From the NCBI RefSeq assembly GCF_047600445.1, contig NZ_JASGKT010000002.1:310001-374000 (forward strand): a stretch of 64,000 nucleotides of DNA, read 5' to 3'. The DNA is from Piscinibacter sp047600445. GTDB taxonomy: Bacteria > Pseudomonadota > Gammaproteobacteria > Burkholderiales > Burkholderiaceae_C. Of this stretch, positions 1-9,169 are shown one piece after another (the stretch's first letter is position 1; each line of letters starts with the position of its first letter). A program made the translations under genes and the position numbers. The notes under the pieces are model-generated. The model was not told the origin of the DNA and did no database searches. It worked only from the letters and a program-made list of their open reading frames with translations.

Positions 1-1
1 C

Positions 2-286
2 ACGGCGCACGTGCCGCAGCGCGAGACGCTGGTGGTGGCCGGCGACTTCAACGACTGGGGCGAGAAGCTCGACGCGCCGATGCGCGCCGCCGGCCTGGCG
101 CGCGCCACGGTCGAGGGCTCCGCCGCGGCGCGGCTGAACACCTTTCCGTCGCGCGTGCCGGTGTTCTCGCTCGACCGCATCTACACGCGCGGGCTGCGCT
201 GCGTGGCCACCAGCGTGCCGCGCGGCAACGCCTGGGCGCGCATGTCCGACCACCTGCCGCTGGTCGCGGAGTTCGTGGCGGAATGA
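2..286 (+). CDS. endonuclease/exonuclease/phosphatase family protein, 3' part
   Basis: C-terminal 94 residues of an EEP-fold metal-dependent phosphodiesterase; the 5' end lies before the window. The frame is open from base 2 and shows the family signatures GDFND (metal/phosphate-binding Asp and Asn) and SDHLPLVAEF (catalytic Asp-His pair). The family includes exonuclease III-like nucleases, sphingomyelinases and YbhP. The stop overlaps the next start as ATGA, so translation is probably coupled to the cardiolipin synthase, as in the E. coli ybhP-ybhO pair. That pairing makes a lipid or phosphodiester role at the membrane more likely than DNA repair; this is inference. The substrate cannot be read from the sequence. 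Confidence 0.85.
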   Translation, partial: TAHVPQRETLVVAGDFNDWGEKLDAPMRAAGLARATVEGSAAARLNTFPSRVPVFSLDRIYTRGLRCVATSVPRGNAWARMSDHLPLVAEFVAE

Positions 287-1524
287 ACGCCGCGAAGGCG
301 CGCGCGAAGGGCGGCGACGTGCCGCGCGCCGAGCACGAGCTGACGCTGCTCAAGGGCGGCGCCGCGCTGTTCCCGGCGCTGGTCGAGGCGATGGACGCGG
401 CGCGCAGCGAGGTGATGCTGGAGACCTACATCTTCGACTTCACGCGTTCGGCGCTGACGGTGGCCGAGGCGCTCGAGCGCGCCGCGGCGCGCGGCGTCGC
501 GGTCCGGGTGGTGGTCGACGGCGTCGGCACCGGCGAGATCCCGCCCGAGTGGACGCGGCGCTGGGCCGCCGCCGGCGTGCGCTGGCGCGTCTTCAACCCG
601 GCGCGCGGCTGGCGGCTGCTGATGCCGCGCGGCTGGCGGCGCCTGCACCGCAAGCTTTGCGTGGTCGACGGGCGCCTGGCCTTCTGCGGCGGCATCAATC
701 TGCTCGACGACTTCCACGACCCCAACCACGGCGCGCTCGACGAGCCGCGCCTGGACTTCGCGGTGCGCGTGCGCGGCCCGCTGGTCGACGACGTGCACCA
801 CACGATGACGCGCCTGTGGTGGCGCCTGCAGACGGCGCGCAAGCTGCGCCAGGTGGACGCCGAGGGCGCGCTGGCGGCGGTGCGCGCGGTGGCCGACGCC
901 GGCGTCGAGGAGCAGACGTACAGCCGGCGCATGGGCGCGGGCGTGCGCGCCTCGCTGGTGCTGCGCGACAACTTCCGCTTCCGCCGCCGCATCGAGAGCG
1001 TGTACCGGTTGGCGATCGCGCAGGCGCGCCACGAGATCGTCATCGCCAACGCCTACTTCGTTCCGGGCGTGACGCTGCAGCGCGCGCTGATACGCGCGGC
1101 GCGGCGCGGCGTGAAGATCACGCTGCTGCTGCAGGGGCGCTACGAGTACTTCATGCAGTTCCACGCCAGCCACGCCATGTACGGCCCGATGCTGGCGGCG
1201 GGCATCGAGATCATCGAGTACGAGACCAGCTTCCTGCACGCCAAAGTGGCGGTGATGGACACGCCGCATGGCGCGCTGGCCACGGTCGGCTCGTCCAACC
1301 TCGACCCTTTCAGCCTGCTGCTGGCGCGCGAGGCCAACGTGTTCGTGCGCGACGACGGTTTCGCCGCCGAGCTGATGACCCACCTGCGCCACGCCATCGG
1401 CCAGCAGGGCCGGCGCGTCGCGCCGGGCGCGCATGCGCGGCGCTCGCTGCTGACGCGCGCGGCGAACTGGATCGCCTACGCCGGCATGCGGCTGATGATC
1501 ATGATCGCCGGCAAGAGGTACTGA
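283..1524 (+). CDS. clsB: cardiolipin synthase B (phospholipase D superfamily)
   Basis: A 413-aa protein with two HKD phospholipase D motifs: H122-x-K124-x4-D129 (LHRKLCVVDG) and H319-x-K321-x4-D326 (FLHAKVAVMD), each followed by the usual GG/GSSN segment. The two motifs form one active site that transfers a phosphatidyl group to make cardiolipin. No long N-terminal membrane hairpin is present, which fits the ClsB/YbhO type rather than ClsA. The start overlaps the upstream EEP gene by ATGA. The C-terminus ends in a short hydrophobic segment (AYAGMRLMIMIA). The stop overlaps the following start by one base (TGATG), giving a tightly coupled operon. Confidence 0.9.
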   Translation: MNAAKARAKGGDVPRAEHELTLLKGGAALFPALVEAMDAARSEVMLETYIFDFTRSALTVAEALERAAARGVAVRVVVDGVGTGEIPPEWTRRWAAAGVRWRVFNPARGWRLLMPRGWRRLHRKLCVVDGRLAFCGGINLLDDFHDPNHGALDEPRLDFAVRVRGPLVDDVHHTMTRLWWRLQTARKLRQVDAEGALAAVRAVADAGVEEQTYSRRMGAGVRASLVLRDNFRFRRRIESVYRLAIAQARHEIVIANAYFVPGVTLQRALIRAARRGVKITLLLQGRYEYFMQFHASHAMYGPMLAAGIEIIEYETSFLHAKVAVMDTPHGALATVGSSNLDPFSLLLAREANVFVRDDGFAAELMTHLRHAIGQQGRRVAPGAHARRSLLTRAANWIAYAGMRLMIMIAGKRY

Positions 1525-2546
1525 TGGCCGAGCCCGACCTGGTGGTGCAGCGGCCCGAAGGGCTGTACTGCCCGCCGGGCGACTTCTTCATCGACCCCTG
1601 GCGCCCGGTCGAGCGTGCGGTGATCACGCATGCGCATGCCGACCACGCGCGCGCCGGCCATGCGCACTACCTCGCCGCCGCACCGGGCGCGGGCGTGCTG
1701 CGCACGCGGCTCGGCGGCATCGACTTGCAGGCACTCGCTTACGGCGAAGTGGTCGAGCAGCGCGGCGTGCGCATCAGCCTGCACCCGGCCGGCCACGTGC
1801 TCGGCTCGGCGCAGGTGCGCATCGAGCACCGCGGCCAGGTGTGGGTGGCCTCGGGCGACTACTTCGTCAGCGGCGCGGGCGACCACAACCCGACCTGCGC
1901 GGCCTTCGAGCCGGTGCGCTGCCACTGCTTCATCACCGAATCGACCTTCGGCCTGCCGGTCTACCGCTGGCGGCCGCAAGCCGAGGTGTTCGCCGCCATC
2001 GACGACTGGTGGCGCGCCAACGCCGAGGCCGGCCGCGCCAGCGTGCTGTTCGGCTACAGCTTCGGCAAGGCGCAGCGCATCCTGGCCGGCGTCGATGCGG
2101 CAATTGGGCCCATCCTCGTGCACGGCGCGGTGGAAGCCGTCAACCAGGCCTACCGCGCCGCCGGCGTCGCGCTGCCGGCCACGCGCCTGGCCACCGAGGT
2201 GGACGACAAGGCCGTGCTGTCGCGCGCGCTGGTGGTCGCGCCGCCCTCGGCGGCCGGCTCGGCGTGGATGAAACGTTTCGGCCCGGCCACCGACGCCTTC
2301 GCCAGCGGCTGGATGCAACTGCGCGGCGCGCGCCGCAGGCAGGGCGTGGAGCGCGGCTTCGTGCTGTCCGACCACGCCGACTGGCCGGGCCTGCAGGCGG
2401 CGATCGGCGCCAGCGGCGCGAGCCGCGTGATCGTCACCCACGGCTACGAGGCGGTGATGGTGCGCTGGCTCGCCGCGCAGGGCCTGCAGGCCGGGTCGTT
2501 CAGCACCGAGTACGGGCAGGAGGATGTGCAGGAGGGCGCATCATGA
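1524..2546 (+). CDS. ligase-associated DNA exonuclease (metallo-beta-lactamase fold)
   Basis: A 340-aa protein of the metallo-beta-lactamase/beta-CASP type related to SNM1/Pso2 and Artemis nucleases. Residues 36-41 form the HxHxDH zinc motif (HAHADH). Further metal ligands are plausible in HPAGHVLGSAQ and SGDYF, and the C-terminal part has SDHADW and VTHGYE as in the beta-CASP half. The start is chosen at 1524 because it overlaps the clsB stop and gives the family N-terminus (LVVQRPEGLYCPPG...). The ATP-dependent ligase follows with an ATGA overlap. Known family context is a mycobacterial/proteobacterial module of exonuclease, ligase, Lhr-type helicase and PdeM phosphoesterase for DNA damage repair. 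Confidence 0.88.
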   Translation: MAEPDLVVQRPEGLYCPPGDFFIDPWRPVERAVITHAHADHARAGHAHYLAAAPGAGVLRTRLGGIDLQALAYGEVVEQRGVRISLHPAGHVLGSAQVRIEHRGQVWVASGDYFVSGAGDHNPTCAAFEPVRCHCFITESTFGLPVYRWRPQAEVFAAIDDWWRANAEAGRASVLFGYSFGKAQRILAGVDAAIGPILVHGAVEAVNQAYRAAGVALPATRLATEVDDKAVLSRALVVAPPSAAGSAWMKRFGPATDAFASGWMQLRGARRRQGVERGFVLSDHADWPGLQAAIGASGASRVIVTHGYEAVMVRWLAAQGLQAGSFSTEYGQEDVQEGAS

Positions 2547-4240
2547 GGCGCTTCGCGCGCCTGTACGCCGAGCTGGACGCGAGCCCGGCCACCGGCGCCA
2601 AGCTGCAGGCGCTGCAACGCTACTACGCCGAAGCGGCGCCGGCCGACGCGGCCTGGGCCACCTACTTCCTCGCCGGCGGCAAGCCGCGCCAGGGCGTGCC
2701 CGGCGCGCTGCTGCGCAGCCTCGCCGCGCAGCGCGCCGGCATTCCCGACTGGCTGTTCGAGGAGTGCTACCAGGCGGTCGGCGACCTCGCCGAGACCATC
2801 GCGCACGTGCTGCCGCCGGCCGCGAACGAAAGCGATCTGGGCCTCGCGCAATGGGTCGAGCAGCGGCTGCTGCCGCTGCGCGGCGCCGCGCCCGCCGAAC
2901 AGGCCGAGCGCCTGGCGCAGTGGTGGGGCGAACTCGATGCGGCGGGCCGCTTCCTGCTCGTCAAGCTGATCGGCGGCGGCTTTCGTGTCGGCGTCAGCAA
3001 GCTGCTGGTGCAGCGTGCGCTGGCGGCGCACGCCGGGCTCGACGCCAAGCTGGTGGCGCAGCGCATGATGGGCTACACCGATGCCGGCGCGCGCCCCGAC
3101 GCGGCCGCCTTCGCAGCGCTGAGCGCGGCGTCCGGCACGGGCCGCGCCGCGCCCGGCCAGCCGTATCCGTTTTTCCTCGCGCACGCGCTCGACGTCGCGC
3201 CGGAGGCGTTCGAGGCCCGGCTCGGGCCGGTGTCGGACTGGCTGGTCGAGTGGAAGTACGACGGCATCCGCGCGCAGATCGTGCGGCGCGCCGGGCAGTG
3301 CTGGATCTGGTCGCGCGGCGAAGAACTGGTGACCGAGCGCTTTCCCGAGATCGCCGAGGCGGCGCGAAGTCTGCCCGACGGCAGCGTGCTCGACGGCGAG
3401 ATCGTCGCCTGGAAGGACGGCGCGCTGGCGCCCTTCCAACTGCTGCAGCAGCGCATCGCGCGCAAGACGCTGACGAAGAAGGTGCTGGCCGACGCGCCGG
3501 TGGCCTTCATCGCCTACGACCTGCTGGAAGCCGATGGCGAAGACCGTCGCGCGAGCGCGCAGCACGAGCGCCGCGCGCTGCTCGAAGCCGCCGTGCGCGG
3601 CACGCCCTTGCAGCTTTCGCCGCTGGTGGCCGCCGACTCCTGGGCGGCGCTGGCCGCCGCGCGCGAAAGCGCCCGCGAGCGCCGCGTCGAGGGCCTGATG
3701 CTCAAGCAGCGCGAGGCACGTTACGGCAGCGGGCGCACGCGCAGCGAGGGCACGTGGTGGAAGTGGAAGATCGCGCCGCTGTCGGTCGACGCGGTGCTGG
3801 TCTACGCGCAGGCCGGCCACGGCCGCCGCGCCAGCGTCTACACCGACTACAGCTTCGCGGTGTGGAACCGCGCGCCGCGCGACGCCGCCGAGGCGCAGGC
3901 GGTGCTCGACGCGATCGAGCGGCGCGAGCCGGCGCAGCCCGGCGCATTGCAGCTCGTCACCTTCGCGAAGGCGTATTCGGGGCTCAGCGACGCCGAGTTC
4001 GCCGAGGTCGACCGCGTGATCCGCCGCAGCACGATCGAGAAGTTCGGCCCGGTGCGCAGCGTCAAGCCTTCGCTGGTGTTCGAGCTGGGCTTCGAGGGCA
4101 TCGCGCGCAGCGCTCGCCACAAAAGCGGCATCGCGGTGCGCTTCCCGCGCATGCTGCGCATCCGAAGCGACAAGCCGCTGCACGAGGCCGACACCCTGCA
4201 GACGCTGGAGGCACTGCTGGGCGTAGCATCGCCGCCATGA
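2543..4240 (+). CDS. ATP-dependent DNA ligase (damage-response type)
   Basis: A 565-aa ATP-dependent ligase. The adenylated lysine is K238 in EWKYDGIRAQ (motif I, KYDG). Motif III is seen as LDGEIVAW, and the motif IV/V region as EGLMLK and WWKWKI. An N-terminal alpha-helical DNA-binding domain occupies roughly residues 1-210 and a C-terminal OB-fold roughly 430-565. It seals nicks in duplex DNA; the subfamily named for cisplatin damage response always neighbours the exonuclease found directly upstream, here overlapping by ATGA. The stop in turn overlaps the start of a lipoprotein gene, so the repair genes are coupled to an apparently unrelated one. Confidence 0.92.
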   Translation: MRRFARLYAELDASPATGAKLQALQRYYAEAAPADAAWATYFLAGGKPRQGVPGALLRSLAAQRAGIPDWLFEECYQAVGDLAETIAHVLPPAANESDLGLAQWVEQRLLPLRGAAPAEQAERLAQWWGELDAAGRFLLVKLIGGGFRVGVSKLLVQRALAAHAGLDAKLVAQRMMGYTDAGARPDAAAFAALSAASGTGRAAPGQPYPFFLAHALDVAPEAFEARLGPVSDWLVEWKYDGIRAQIVRRAGQCWIWSRGEELVTERFPEIAEAARSLPDGSVLDGEIVAWKDGALAPFQLLQQRIARKTLTKKVLADAPVAFIAYDLLEADGEDRRASAQHERRALLEAAVRGTPLQLSPLVAADSWAALAAARESARERRVEGLMLKQREARYGSGRTRSEGTWWKWKIAPLSVDAVLVYAQAGHGRRASVYTDYSFAVWNRAPRDAAEAQAVLDAIERREPAQPGALQLVTFAKAYSGLSDAEFAEVDRVIRRSTIEKFGPVRSVKPSLVFELGFEGIARSARHKSGIAVRFPRMLRIRSDKPLHEADTLQTLEALLGVASPP

Positions 4241-4992
4241 CGACGACATTCCGCACTTCGCTCGCGCCGATGCTCGCTTCGATGGTCGCGCTGCTCGCGC
4301 TGGCCGCCTGCGGCGAGATCGACGAGCGCGACCCCAAGCCGCGCCTCGACGCGGTGAGCACGCCCGGCGGCGACTTCGGCGCCACGCTGCTCGGCACGCG
4401 CAAGCGGCTCGACTTCCGCCTGCGCAACAGCGATGCCGGCCTGGCGCGCGTGAAGCCGCTGGAGAACGTCGCGCCGACGCTGGCCGGCGACGGGCTGAGC
4501 TTCAGCCACACCTGCCCGGCGCGGCTCGACGAGGGCGAGGAGTGTTTCCTCTCCGTCTACTACGAGCCCGCCGCCGCCGGCACGCTGGCCGGCGAGCTGC
4601 GCGTGACCAGCAACGCCGGCGCGGTGGCGCGCGCGCTCGGCGGCAGCGCGGTGACGGCGCTCAGCCCGGCGGCCGGCGTCGTCGCCTTCAGCGGCGGCGC
4701 CGACGGCAACTTCGACAGCGTGGCGCGCGGCAGCTCGAAGACGCTGATCTACGTGGTGCGCAACATCGGCAATGCCGACGATGCGATCACCGTCACCGCC
4801 CCGAGCGGCAGCGGCTGGAGCGCCAGCCACGACTGCCCCGACACGCTGGCCGTCGGCGCGAGCTGCAACCTGAGCGTGACGTTCGCGCCCACGCTCAGCG
4901 GCATCTCGGTGCCGACGCCGCTGCTGGTGCGCGATGCCTACAACGGCGAGTACGGCGGGCTCGCGCTGGCGCTGACGGGCACGGGACGCTAG
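4237..4992 (+). CDS. choice-of-anchor D lipoprotein
   Basis: A 251-aa predicted lipoprotein. A hydrophobic N-terminus (LASMVALLALAAC) ends in a lipobox with the lipidation Cys at about residue 22. The mature part contains two immunoglobulin-like ASH/choice-of-anchor D repeats (roughly residues 40-135 and 145-248), each with the typical C-P...L..G..C..V.(Y/F).P pattern (CPARLDEGEECFLSVYYEP and CPDTLAVGASCNLSVTFAP). Such domains usually mediate adhesion or presentation of a partner at the cell surface. It overlaps the ligase stop by 4 bp, so it is probably co-transcribed with the repair genes, although no functional link is known. Confidence 0.75.
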   Translation: MTTTFRTSLAPMLASMVALLALAACGEIDERDPKPRLDAVSTPGGDFGATLLGTRKRLDFRLRNSDAGLARVKPLENVAPTLAGDGLSFSHTCPARLDEGEECFLSVYYEPAAAGTLAGELRVTSNAGAVARALGGSAVTALSPAAGVVAFSGGADGNFDSVARGSSKTLIYVVRNIGNADDAITVTAPSGSGWSASHDCPDTLAVGASCNLSVTFAPTLSGISVPTPLLVRDAYNGEYGGLALALTGTGR

Positions 4993-5002
4993 CCGGAGCC
5001 CC

Positions 5003-5881
5003 ATGCCCCTGTCCGCCCTCGCGCTGGTGCTCGCCGCCGCGCTGCTGCATGCGCTGTGGAACATCGTCGCCAAGCGCGCCGGCGGCGACTCGCGCTTCGC
5101 GCTGGTCGTCTCGGTGCAACTCAGCCTGATCTGGGCGCCGCTCGGGCTGTGGGCGGTCTGGGGCGTGGCGCCGCTGTGGGGCTGGCGCGAGTGGGCGGCG
5201 CTGGCGGCCAGCGCGCTGGTGCACGTGCTGTACTTCACCACGCTGCTGCGCGGCTACCGGCTCGCCGACCTGACGGTGGTCTACCCGGTGGCGCGCGGCA
5301 CCGGGCCGCTGCTCAGCGCCGGCGGCGCGGTGCTGCTGCTCGGCGAGCGGCTCACGCCCGCCGGCCTGGCCGGCGTGGCGCTGGTGGTCGGCGGCGTGTT
5401 CCTGGTCGCCGGCGGGCCGGGCCTGTGGGCGCGCGCGCACGATGCGGCGCAGCGTGCGCGCGTGCGCGCCGGCATCGGCTACGGCGCGCTGACCGGCGCG
5501 ACCATCGCCGCCTACACGCTGATCGACGGCTACGCGGTGACGGTGCTGGCGATCTCGCCCATCCTGGTCGACTGGCTCGGCAACCTGCTGCGCGTGCCGA
5601 TGCTGATGACCGGCGCGCTGCGCGACCCGCGCGCGATGCGCGAGGTGTGGCGCTCGCAGTGGCGCCATGCGCTGGTGGTGGCGGTGTTCGGCCCGGTGGC
5701 CTACGTGCTGGTGCTCTACGCGATGCGGCTGGCGCCGGTGTCGCACGTGGCGCCGGCGCGCGAGCTCTCGATGCTGTTCGCCGCGCTGCTCGGCGGCCAG
5801 CTGCTGGGTGAGCGCGAGCGCGGCTGGCGTCTCGCCGGCGCGGCGCTGATCGCGGCCGGCGTGGTGGCGTTGACGGCATGA
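5003..5881 (+). CDS. EamA/DMT-family transporter
   Basis: A 292-aa integral membrane protein with about ten predicted helices in two EamA repeats, the normal size for the drug/metabolite transporter superfamily. Recognisable pieces are the N-terminal LALVLAAALLHALWNIVAKRAGG and the repeat-end pattern of a glycine-rich helix after LLGERL (positions ~113 and ~275, LLGERE). Family members export amino acids or other small metabolites at the inner membrane; the substrate cannot be told here. It starts 10 bp after the lipoprotein stop and overlaps the next gene by ATGA, so it belongs to the same run of genes. Confidence 0.85.
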   Translation: MPLSALALVLAAALLHALWNIVAKRAGGDSRFALVVSVQLSLIWAPLGLWAVWGVAPLWGWREWAALAASALVHVLYFTTLLRGYRLADLTVVYPVARGTGPLLSAGGAVLLLGERLTPAGLAGVALVVGGVFLVAGGPGLWARAHDAAQRARVRAGIGYGALTGATIAAYTLIDGYAVTVLAISPILVDWLGNLLRVPMLMTGALRDPRAMREVWRSQWRHALVVAVFGPVAYVLVLYAMRLAPVSHVAPARELSMLFAALLGGQLLGERERGWRLAGAALIAAGVVALTA

Positions 5882-6708
5882 CGGCGCCGCGTTTTCCGCT
5901 GATGGCCGGCGTGGACTTCACCAGCCGGCCCACGCGGCGCAAGCCGATCACCGTGGCGCTCGGCGCGAGCGACGGCGGCAGCGTGCGCCTCTCGCGGCTC
6001 GACCGGCACGAGAGCTTCGAGTCCTTCGCGCAGTGGCTGCGCACGCCCGGCCCGTGGCTGGGCGCGTTCGACTTTCCCTTCGGCCTGCCGCGCGAACTGG
6101 TCGAGGCGCTCGGCTGGCCGCGCGAGTGGCTGCCGCTGATGCGCCACTATGCGTCGCTGTCGCGCGCGGAGATCCGCGCCACCTTCGCCGCCTTCTGCGC
6201 GGCGCGGCCTGCGGGGGCCAAGTTCGCGCACCGCGCCTGCGATGGCCCGGCCGGCTCGTCGCCTTCGATGAAGTGGGTCAACCCGCCGGTGGCCTACATG
6301 CTGCATGCCGGCGTGCCGCTGCTGCTCGATGCCGGTGTGCACCTGCCGGGGCTGCACGCCGGCGATGCGGCGCGCGTCGCGCTCGAAGCCTACCCGGGCC
6401 TGCTGGCGCGCGAGCTGATCGGCGCGCGCTCGTACAAGAGCGACGAGCGCGCCCGCCAGACGCCCGAGCGCCTGATCGCGCGCAAGGACCTGATCGACGC
6501 GCTGGAGCAGGGCCGCAGCCGCCTCGGCCTGCGCCTGCGCCTGACGCACGCGCAGCGCGACGCGCTGGCCGCCGACCCGTCGGGCGACGAACTGGACGCG
6601 GTGCTGTGCCTCGTGCAGGCCGCCTGGGCGGCGCGCGAGCCGGGCTTCGGCCTGCCGGCGGCGATCGACCCGCTGGAAGGCTGGATCGTCAGCGCGGCAA
6701 GCGCCTGA
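5878..6708 (+). CDS. DUF429 protein (predicted RNase H-fold)
   Basis: A 276-aa protein of the DUF429 family, whose members are predicted to adopt an RNase H-like nuclease fold. The N-terminal GVDFTS and the conserved GAFDFPFGLPREL segment carry the acidic residues expected of the fold; EAYPGLLARELIG and the DELDAVLCLVQAAW helix follow at the expected spacing. No enzymatic activity is established for the family. It overlaps the transporter by ATGA and lies 40 bp upstream of the Lhr-type helicase, so a nucleic-acid role inside the repair cluster is a reasonable but unproven inference. Confidence 0.75.
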   Translation: MTAPRFPLMAGVDFTSRPTRRKPITVALGASDGGSVRLSRLDRHESFESFAQWLRTPGPWLGAFDFPFGLPRELVEALGWPREWLPLMRHYASLSRAEIRATFAAFCAARPAGAKFAHRACDGPAGSSPSMKWVNPPVAYMLHAGVPLLLDAGVHLPGLHAGDAARVALEAYPGLLARELIGARSYKSDERARQTPERLIARKDLIDALEQGRSRLGLRLRLTHAQRDALAADPSGDELDAVLCLVQAAWAAREPGFGLPAAIDPLEGWIVSAASA

Positions 6709-6748
6709 CCCGACACCGGCGCCGCGCGCCTGCGGCACACTCGCGCCG

Positions 6749-9169
6749 ATGCGTGCCGCCGAGTCATGGTTTGCCGAACGCGGCTGGGTGCCGTTCGACT
6801 TCCAGCGCGAGGTCTGGGCCGCGCTGTCCGCGGGCCGCAGCGGCCTGTTGCACGCCACCACCGGCGCCGGCAAGACCCACGCGGTGTGGATGGGGGCGCT
6901 GGCACGCGGCCTCGCGCTGCCGGCGCCGGCGCGCGGCGCGCCGCCCTTGCAGGTGCTGTGGATCACGCCGATGCGCGCGCTGGCGGCCGACACCACGCGC
7001 GCGCTGGCCGAGACGCTGCCCGCGCTCGCGCCCACCTGGAGCATCGGCCAGCGCAGCGGCGACACGCCCGCCGCCGAGCGCGCCCGGCAGGACCGCCGCC
7101 TGCCGACCGTGCTGGTCACCACGCCCGAATCGCTCAGCCTGCTGCTGACGCGTGAACACGCCGCGCGCGAGCTGGGCGCCGTGCACACCGTGGTGGTCGA
7201 CGAGTGGCACGAGCTGATGGGCAACAAGCGCGGCGTGCAGGTGCAGCTCGCGCTGGCGCGGCTGGCGCGCTGGAACCCGGCGCTCGCGGTGTGGGGCCTG
7301 TCGGCCACGCTGGGCAATCTCGACGAGGCGATGCGCGTGCTGGTCGGCGATCGGCCGGCCACGCTGGTGCGCGGCCGCATCGACAAGACGCTGGTGATCG
7401 ACACGCTGCTGCCCGCCAACCCGGGGCGCTTCTCCTGGGCCGGCCACCTCGGCGCGCAGATGCACGCGCCGGTGGTCGAGGAGATCGCGCGCAGCGGCAC
7501 CACGCTGGTGTTCACCAACGTGCGCTCGCAGGCCGAGATCTGGTACCGGCTGCTGATCGACGCGCGCCCCGACTGGGCCGGCGTGGTGGCGCTGCACCAT
7601 GGCTCGCTCGACAGGAGCGTGCGCGAGTGGGTCGAGGCCGGGCTGAAGGAAGGCCGGCTCAAGGCGGTGGTGGCGACCTCGTCGCTGGACCTCGGCGTCG
7701 ATTTCCTGCCGGTCGAGCGCGTGCTGCAGATCGGCTCGCCCAAGGGCATCGCGCGGCTGCTGCAGCGCGCCGGCCGCAGCGGCCACGCGCCGGGGCGGCC
7801 GAGCCGCATCACCATCGTGCCCACCAACACGCTGGAGCTGGTGGAAGCCGCCGCCGCGCGCCGCGCCGCGCGGGCCGGCCGCATCGAGCGCCGCGCGGTG
7901 CCCGACAAGCCGCTGGACGTGCTGGTGCAGCACCTGGTCACCGTGGCGCTGGGCGGCGGCTTCGAGGCCGAGGCGATGTTCGACGAACTGCGCAGCGCCT
8001 GGTCGTTCCGCACGCTGACGCGCGCCGAGTTCCAGTGGGCGCTGGACTTCGTCGAGAAGGGCGGCGCGAGCCTGGCGGTCTATCCGGAATACCACCGCGT
8101 GCGCCGGGTCGACGGCCTGTACCGCGTGACCGAGCCGGCCATCGCCAAGCGGCACCGCCTGCAGGTGGGCACCATCGTCGGCGACGCGACGATGCAGGTG
8201 AAGTACCTCAGCGGCGGCGCCATCGGCAGCATCGAGGAGAGCTTCATCGCGCGGCTGCGGCCGGGCGACTGCTTCGTCTTCGCCGGCCGCGTGCTGGAGT
8301 TCGTGCGCACGCGCGAGATGACGGCCTACGTGCGCACGGCGGCGCAGAACAAGGGCATCGTGCCCGCCTGGGCCGGCGGGCGCATGCCGCTGTCGACCGA
8401 GCTGGCCGACGCGGTGGTGGAGCTGCTCGCCGACGAGGCCGGCGCTGGCGAGCCCGAGATGCGCGCCGCCGCGCCCATGCTGGCCACGCAGGCGCGGCTG
8501 TCGCACCTGCCCACGCCCGAGACCCTGCTGGTCGAGCGGTACCGCTCGCGCGAGGGCTGGCACCTGTTCGTCTACCCGTTTGCCGGGCGCTACGTGCACC
8601 TCGGGCTGGCAAGCCTCTTCGCGTGGCGGCTGGCGCGCGACGCGCCCAACACCTTCAGCCTGAGCGTCAACGACCACGGCTTCGAGCTGCTCGGCGCCGC
8701 GCCGGTGGCGCTGGACGCGCTGTTCGACCAGCGCCTGTTCGCCGCCGAGCACCTGCTCGACGACGTGCTCGCCAGCCTGAACTCCGGCGAACTGGCGCAG
8801 CGGCGCTTCCGCGAGATCGCGCGCGTCTCCGGACTGGTGTTCGGCGGCTACCCGGGCGCGCCCAAGAGCATGCGCCAGTTGCAGGCCTCCAGCGGCCTGT
8901 TCTTCGAGGTGTTCCGCAAGCACGACGCCGGCAACCTGCTGCTCGCGCAGGCGCGCGCCGAGGTGCTCAGCCAGGAGCTGGACATCGAGCGCCTGGACCA
9001 CACGCTGGCGCGGCTGCGCGCGCGGCGCCTGGACTTCGTCGAGTTGAAGGCGGTCAGCCCGTTTGCGCTGCCGCTGATGGTCGAGCGCTTCCGCGAGAAG
9101 TTGTCGAACGAGAAACTGGCCGATCGCCTCGAGCGCATCGTGCGCGAGGCGGAGCGCGTGGCCGGCTAA
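6749..9169 (+). CDS. ligase-associated DEXH-box helicase (Lhr-like)
   Basis: An 806-aa superfamily 2 helicase. Walker A is TGAGKT with K42; the Walker B/DEXH box is D151-E-W-H154; motif VI is seen as LLQRAGRSGHAPG. After the two RecA domains come a winged-helix and the Lhr-core C-terminal domain, with the total length matching the Lhr-core family rather than full-length Lhr. Family members translocate 3'-5' on single-stranded DNA and unwind RNA:DNA hybrids. It is the third member of the exonuclease-ligase-helicase module. The fourth usual member, the PdeM phosphoesterase, does not follow: the next gene is convergent and its stop codon overlaps this one. Confidence 0.9.
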   Translation: MRAAESWFAERGWVPFDFQREVWAALSAGRSGLLHATTGAGKTHAVWMGALARGLALPAPARGAPPLQVLWITPMRALAADTTRALAETLPALAPTWSIGQRSGDTPAAERARQDRRLPTVLVTTPESLSLLLTREHAARELGAVHTVVVDEWHELMGNKRGVQVQLALARLARWNPALAVWGLSATLGNLDEAMRVLVGDRPATLVRGRIDKTLVIDTLLPANPGRFSWAGHLGAQMHAPVVEEIARSGTTLVFTNVRSQAEIWYRLLIDARPDWAGVVALHHGSLDRSVREWVEAGLKEGRLKAVVATSSLDLGVDFLPVERVLQIGSPKGIARLLQRAGRSGHAPGRPSRITIVPTNTLELVEAAAARRAARAGRIERRAVPDKPLDVLVQHLVTVALGGGFEAEAMFDELRSAWSFRTLTRAEFQWALDFVEKGGASLAVYPEYHRVRRVDGLYRVTEPAIAKRHRLQVGTIVGDATMQVKYLSGGAIGSIEESFIARLRPGDCFVFAGRVLEFVRTREMTAYVRTAAQNKGIVPAWAGGRMPLSTELADAVVELLADEAGAGEPEMRAAAPMLATQARLSHLPTPETLLVERYRSREGWHLFVYPFAGRYVHLGLASLFAWRLARDAPNTFSLSVNDHGFELLGAAPVALDALFDQRLFAAEHLLDDVLASLNSGELAQRRFREIARVSGLVFGGYPGAPKSMRQLQASSGLFFEVFRKHDAGNLLLAQARAEVLSQELDIERLDHTLARLRARRLDFVELKAVSPFALPLMVERFREKLSNEKLADRLERIVREAERVAG

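Noticed and set aside
2524..4236. Long open frames in other phases across the ligase and other GC-rich genes
   Set aside because: Arg/Ala-rich translations without domains, typical shadows in very GC-rich DNA.
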